NCBI RefSeq assembly: GCF_030867145.1
Contig: NC_134428.1
Span: 26,699,320-26,763,319 of the forward strand
Reading direction: 5' to 3'
DNA: 64,000 nt
From: Opisthocomus hoazin
Lineage: Eukaryota; Chordata; Aves; Opisthocomiformes; Opisthocomidae
The notes below the pieces were generated by a model. The model worked only from the letters and a program-made list of their open reading frames with translations, made no database searches and was not told the DNA's origin. The translations under genes and the position numbers were made by a program. This document shows positions 58,748-64,000 of the stretch, one piece after another. Within the stretch, counting starts at the first letter, position 1; every line of letters begins with the position of its first letter.

Positions 58748-61700
58748 TTGTTGTGGAAGAGGTTGGTCTTGGCCAATGTGATGCTTACTGTCAGCACTGT
58801 TTCTGGGTTTTTTCTTTTTCCAGTGAAGAAGCGCAACCTGTTGACTGCAGGAGCATCCCAGATACCCAATGCATTTTCGGTCGAGGATGGAGTCAGACCC
58901 CTGGCCCCGTGAAAGGTAAGTTGAGTTGCAGGGGCTGGAGAGGGTCTGGAGGGAGGGGAACAAGGTTGGGAGGTGTTGTAAAGTTAGTGTAGGGACAGGG
59001 CCGTGCAGGAACAGGCCCCTTTGGGCAGGTAAAGGAAGCAGGTTACTCTTGCACAACACTGTGTATGCAAGGGAGGGCAGTTCCAGCCTACGTCTGTGGT
59101 GGTGTCGTTTGCGTAGTGTGTCTTCTCTGCCTTAGACCTTCCTCAGGTCTCAATGTCCTCTTTGCACTCAAGGAGGGCATTGTGCGTCTCGGGTGCCATC
59201 CCTAGCATCTCGAATAGCTTTACTCATCGTTACAGTGCCAGCTGGGAACTTCTTTGCTTGTGTTACAAGTGTAAAGCATGGATAAGTCTTGCGTCTCGGA
59301 AGTTTATGCTCTGTCTGCTTTTGCAACGTTGTTCCAGGCTGGGACAGCACCTCTGATCTTGAGCGGTCTCTTTAGTCATCTTTTCTGAGAGATCTTCCTG
59401 GCATCCCAAACTTCTTAGGCCTTTAGGAAAGGCATCGTGCGCACACTTCGTGCGAGTTGCGGATAGGTCTTTTTGCACAGTTCATAGCATTTGACTTTTC
59501 TCAGGCTGCCACAGATTCTTACTTGTGGCCCCCTGGGTCTTCTTGCCCAATGGCAGCTCTGGGCCAGGAGTCGTGCTTTTTAGAGTTTTTTATGTCTCTG
59601 CATCACACTGTTGGTCTTGTCTGTGTGCAGTGTCTGTGCATGTTTGTCTGGGTTAGAGCTGCTCTACCTGGGGGCATAGCAGTGACAGCAAGCAAAAGAA
59701 TAACAATGAGATCCTATGGCTAACGCGTAGATAACCCTAGACTTTATAGGCAAAGGTTGTAGAGTTCGTTTCCGAGCAAGTAGCCCTGTATGCAGTGGGC
59801 AAGGAGAGTTGTTTCTGTAGTGCTCGGCAGAGACACAGGGGATGACCAGATTGTTATTAACAGCAGGCTGTAGTTGGAATCTAGATGGTATACGTGAGTG
59901 GAAACAAGACTTCTGGGACTGGTCAACTATTGCTCTGAATCTGGGTGACTTGTTTAATGTTGCTTTCGCAGATGCAGAGGGATGAGCGGTGTGCCAAAGG
60001 GCGACAGAGGACACGCAAGTAGAGTGCCATAAGAAGGTCAGTGTGTGGTGTTGGAGGGAAGATATGACTGGTGGCTGTATGACTAGCTTATAAGTTTGGG
60101 GTTCTCCGTTTTGAAGATGCAAAGCAGGGTCTTGGTAACAGAGGTGACTCAGGCAAGGTGGGCCATGACTCGTGGGCTGAAGTAGCAGTTATTATTGTAC
60201 TGTGCGTTGTTGGTGAAGTTCTAAGCATCGCTTGTTGTTTGTGTTTTTCAGGTGGGATGTGAGCTTCGAGGTGCCAACCTGCAAAATGGCAGGGGCAACA
60301 CGGGTCAGCAGCCAAGGTAAAGGAGCAGAAAGTGGGAATCGGTGCGGACACACTTTGGTGTTGGGCACGATCTCAGCATGTCCTCTTTGCTTTGATTTTA
60401 TTGCAGGTGCCGCACATAGCCGCGGAGAGGTGGAGCAGCATGCTGACAAGAGGTCTGAGATGGTGAGGCTGCTGCTGACCAGGTCAGTGTGTAAGAGCAA
60501 AATATTGTGTGGCTCCTCAGTGAGGTGTGTCTCTTTTGATTTTGCAGGGACTGTGTGTGTGTGGGCGGCATTAGGCATTGGACCACTGTTTGAGGTGACC
60601 TGGGGTGGCAGCGAGGAGGAGCGTGGGGTGGGTGACTTGTCACGGGCGCAAGCGGTAATTTTGTGTCTCTTGGTATCTTAGGTAGCAGAAGCAACGCTGG
60701 GCCGCAGCGTCTGCCTCTGGAATGAGCAGGTGAGTGGAGCAGCCCCGTGCTTCTGAGGAGGAGGTGGTTGCGGAAGGGGTTGGGGTTGGCCAGTGTGATG
60801 CTTACTGTCAGCCCTGTGTGTTGTCTGTGTTGTCGTCTTCTCGTTTTGCTTTTCAGATGGCAAAACGGAAGCGGGCGACTGCAGGCGCATCCCCGTTAGC
60901 CAAGGTGCTTTTTGTCGAGGATGGAGTCAGACCCCTGGCCCCCTGAAAGCTAAGTTGAGGGACTGGGGGGAGGGGACCACGGTTGTGAATTGCAGGGAGT
61001 GCTTGTAAAGTTAGCGTAGGGGAGAGGGCTGTGCAGGAGCGGGCCCCTTTGGGCATGTAAAGGGAAGGAAGGGGTTTCTCTTCAGCCCAATTGGGCAGGA
61101 GCGTTCCAGGCTGCGTCTGTGGTGCTGTGTCATTTTTGTCGTCTGTCTTCTGTGTCTTAGACCTTACCTGTATCTCGGCATCCTCATTGCTCTTTGTGCA
61201 CATCAGGCACCACCCCTGGGGTCTCGAATGCCCCTACTACTCATCGGCATAGTGCCAAGCGGGGGCTTCTCTTCTTGCCTTACAAGCGTAAAGCGTGGAT
61301 CGGTCTCGTGGCGTGGAAGTTTCCGGTCGGTTCTCTTCTGCGGCGTCGTTCCAGGCTGTGTCAGCAGCTCTTCTCTCTGGCGGTCCATTTTCGTGGAGTG
61401 TGGGAGCTCTTCCCTGCATCCTTATGTTCTTAGGTCCTGAAGCCGGGCTTCTTGCACGTGCGCCGTCTCTTTTGACTGTATCTTCATGCCAGGGACCGTG
61501 CTGTCTGACTCTGTTTTTCTGGGGCTGCCATGGAGGCGCCATGCTTTGGGCCGTCGCGGCCCTGTAGGTCTTCTTGTCCGACGGTATCGCCCGTCAGGGA
61601 GTCCTCCTTCCTGTGGAGGACAGTTTTCTCTCTTCTTTGAAGCCCATTGTTTGTGGTCTTGTGTGTAGTGTCTGTCTGTGCCTGTGTGTGTTTTGGCTTG

Positions 61701-62209
61701 GAGCTGCTCTGCCCAGGGCAACCAGGGAACCTGTAAATGGCAGGGCCAGGGTGGGTGAGCAGCCAAGGTAAAGGAGCAGGAGATTGGAACTGATGCAGGC
61801 AGGCTTTGGTTTTGGGCAGTATCTCAGCACGTGCTGTTTGCTTTGATTTTATTGCAGGTGCCGCACGTAGCGTCAGCGGGGCGAAGCGGCATGCTGACAA
61901 GAGGTCTGAGAAGGTGAGGCGGTTGTGTGCCGGGTCAGTGTGTAAGAGCAAATTATAGTGCAGCAACTCAGTGAGGGGTGTCTCTCTTGGTTTTGCAGGG
62001 GCTGTGCGGGCCACCTGTGGCATCGGACAACTGTTTTGAGGTGACCTGGGGTGGCAGCGAGGAGGAGCGTGGGGTGGGTGACTTGTCACGGGCGCAAGCG
62101 GTAATTTTGAGTCTCTTGGTATCTTAGGCAGCAGAAGCAATGTTGGCCGCAGCGTCTGCCTCTGGAATGAGCAGGTGAGCGGAGCACCCCGGTGCTTCTG
62201 AGGAGCGGG
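58748..62209 (+). repeat. Macrosatellite unit 5
   Basis: Full-length unit without a visible difference from units 1, 2 and 4. Confidence 0.97.
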
Positions 62210-64000
62210 TTGTTGTGGAAGAGGTTGGTCTTGGCCAATGTGATGCTTACTGTCAGCACTGTTTCTGGGTTTTTTCTTTTTCCAGTGAAGAAGCGCAACC
62301 TGTTGACTGCAGGAGCATCCCAGATACCCAATGCATTTTCGGTCGAGGATGGAGTCAGACCCCTGGCCCCGTGAAAGGTAAGTTGAGTTGCAGGGGCTGG
62401 AGAGGGTCTGGAGGGAGGGGAACAAGGTTGGGAGGTGTTGTAAAGTTAGTGTAGGGACAGGGCCGTGCAGGAACAGGCCCCTTTGGGCAGGTAAAGGAAG
62501 CAGGTTACTCTTGCACAACACTGTGTATGCAAGGGAGGGCAGTTCCAGCCTACGTCTGTGGTGGTGTCGTTTGCGTAGTGTGTCTTCTCTGCCTTAGACC
62601 TTCCTCAGGTCTCAATGTCCTCTTTGCACTCAAGGAGGGCATTGTGCGTCTCGGGTGCCATCCCTAGCATCTCGAATAGCTTTACTCATCGTTACAGTGC
62701 CAGCTGGGAACTTCTTTGCTTGTGTTACAAGTGTAAAGCATGGATAAGTCTTGCGTCTCGGAAGTTTATGCTCTGTCTGCTTTTGCAACGTTGTTCCAGG
62801 CTGGGACAGCACCTCTGATCTTGAGCGGTCTCTTTAGTCATCTTTTCTGAGAGATCTTCCTGGCATCCCAAACTTCTTAGGCCTTTAGGAAAGGCATCGT
62901 GCGCACACTTCGTGCGAGTTGCGGATAGGTCTTTTTGCACAGTTCATAGCATTTGACTTTTCTCAGGCTGCCACAGATTCTTACTTGTGGCCCCCTGGGT
63001 CTTCTTGCCCAATGGCAGCTCTGGGCCAGGAGTCGTGCTTTTTAGAGTTTTTTATGTCTCTGCATCACACTGTTGGTCTTGTCTGTGTGCAGTGTCTGTG
63101 CATGTTTGTCTGGGTTAGAGCTGCTCTACCTGGGGGCATAGCAGTGACAGCAAGCAAAAGAATAACAATGAGATCCTATGGCTAACGCGTAGATAACCCT
63201 AGACTTTATAGGCAAAGGTTGTAGAGTTCGTTTCCGAGCAAGTAGCCCTGTATGCAGTGGGCAAGGAGAGTTGTTTCTGTAGTGCTCGGCAGAGACACAG
63301 GGGATGACCAGATTGTTATTAACAGCAGGCTGTAGTTGGAATCTAGATGGTATACGTGAGTGGAAACAAGACTTCTGGGACTGGTCAACTATTGCTCTGA
63401 ATCTGGGTGACTTGTTTAATGTTGCTTTCGCAGATGCAGAGGGATGAGCGGTGTGCCAAAGGGCGACAGAGGACACGCAAGTAGAGTGCCATAAGAAGGT
63501 CAGTGTGTGGTGTTGGAGGGAAGATATGACTGGTGGCTGTATGACTAGCTTATAAGTTTGGGGTTCTCCGTTTTGAAGATGCAAAGCAGGGTCTTGGTAA
63601 CAGAGGTGACTCAGGCAAGGTGGGCCATGACTCGTGGGCTGAAGTAGCAGTTATTATTGTACTGTGCGTTGTTGGTGAAGTTCTAAGCATCGCTTGTTGT
63701 TTGTGTTTTTCAGGTGGGATGTGAGCTTCGAGGTGCCAACCTGCAAAATGGCAGGGGCAACACGGGTCAGCAGCCAAGGTAAAGGAGCAGAAAGTGGGAA
63801 TCGGTGCGGACACACTTTGGTGTTGGGCACGATCTCAGCATGTCCTCTTTGCTTTGATTTTATTGCAGGTGCCGCACATAGCCGCGGAGAGGTGGAGCAG
63901 CATGCTGACAAGAGGTCTGAGATGGTGAGGCTGCTGCTGACCAGGTCAGTGTGTAAGAGCAAAATATTGTGTGGCTCCTCAGTGAGGTGTGTCTCTTTTG
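62210..64000 (+). repeat. Macrosatellite unit 6, cut by the window end
   Basis: The first 1,791 bp of a further unit. The array therefore continues beyond this window and its total size is unknown. Confidence 0.97.

Noticed and set aside
44900-64000. Tandem protein-coding gene family
   Set aside because: No single frame stays open across the exon-like segments of both monomers; the open frames recur only because the copies are identical. Kept as a transcribed-repeat hypothesis only.
44900-64000. rRNA gene array (rDNA)
   Set aside because: No 18S, 5.8S, 28S or 5S sequence is visible in the unit.

Overview
The window looks like avian nuclear DNA. The evidence is many 5'-truncated CR1 LINEs of the bird type, three copies of one LTR type (CRE-like TGACGTC and a TATA-like box near the start on the minus strand) that I recall from bird genomes, and the 3' half of a vertebrate unkempt-family gene. 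I see no prokaryotic genes, tRNAs, rRNAs or CRISPR arrays. Region 1 (1-28.9 kb) is the 3' part of an UNKL-like (unkempt-like) gene on the + strand. Eight coding exons with matching phases encode the last 451 residues: Ser/Thr-rich linker, coiled coil and C-terminal RING finger. The stop is at 25005-25007, and the 3' UTR is probably long, to an AATAAA at 28857. The large AT-rich introns hold CR1 fragments (one CR1 inserted inside another) and a nested pair of LTRs. Region 2 (about 29-44.3 kb) has no recognisable host gene and is built from unusual repeats. A GC/CpG-rich module occurs twice in diverged form (30.06-30.72 and 33.76-34.93 kb) around a 3-kb block of degenerate, strongly pyrimidine-biased repeats of about 85 bp (30.72-33.76 kb), which a solo LTR interrupts. 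The second GC module runs into a perfectly homogeneous 27-bp minisatellite of about 31 copies (34.92-35.75 kb). After that come a fossil retroviral pol segment (minus strand, 35.9-37.7 kb), an orphan monomer of the large satellite (37.7-38.6 kb), more T/C-rich low-complexity DNA and a degenerate repeat of about 200-275 bp (40.9-42.3 kb). Region 3 (44.3-64 kb, running off the end) is the most striking part: a macrosatellite with a 3,462-bp unit, at least 5.5 nearly identical copies, preceded by one diverged boundary copy. Each unit is a dimer of two related monomers (2,032 and 1,430 bp between equivalent points). Each unit carries about ten short segments on the + strand that look like small exons, with pyrimidine tract plus AG before and GT after. 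The array may therefore have arisen from, or still produce, spliced RNA. I found no family match from memory and I infer no protein function. Apart from UNKL, the open frames in regions 2 and 3 are best read as by-products of repeats.
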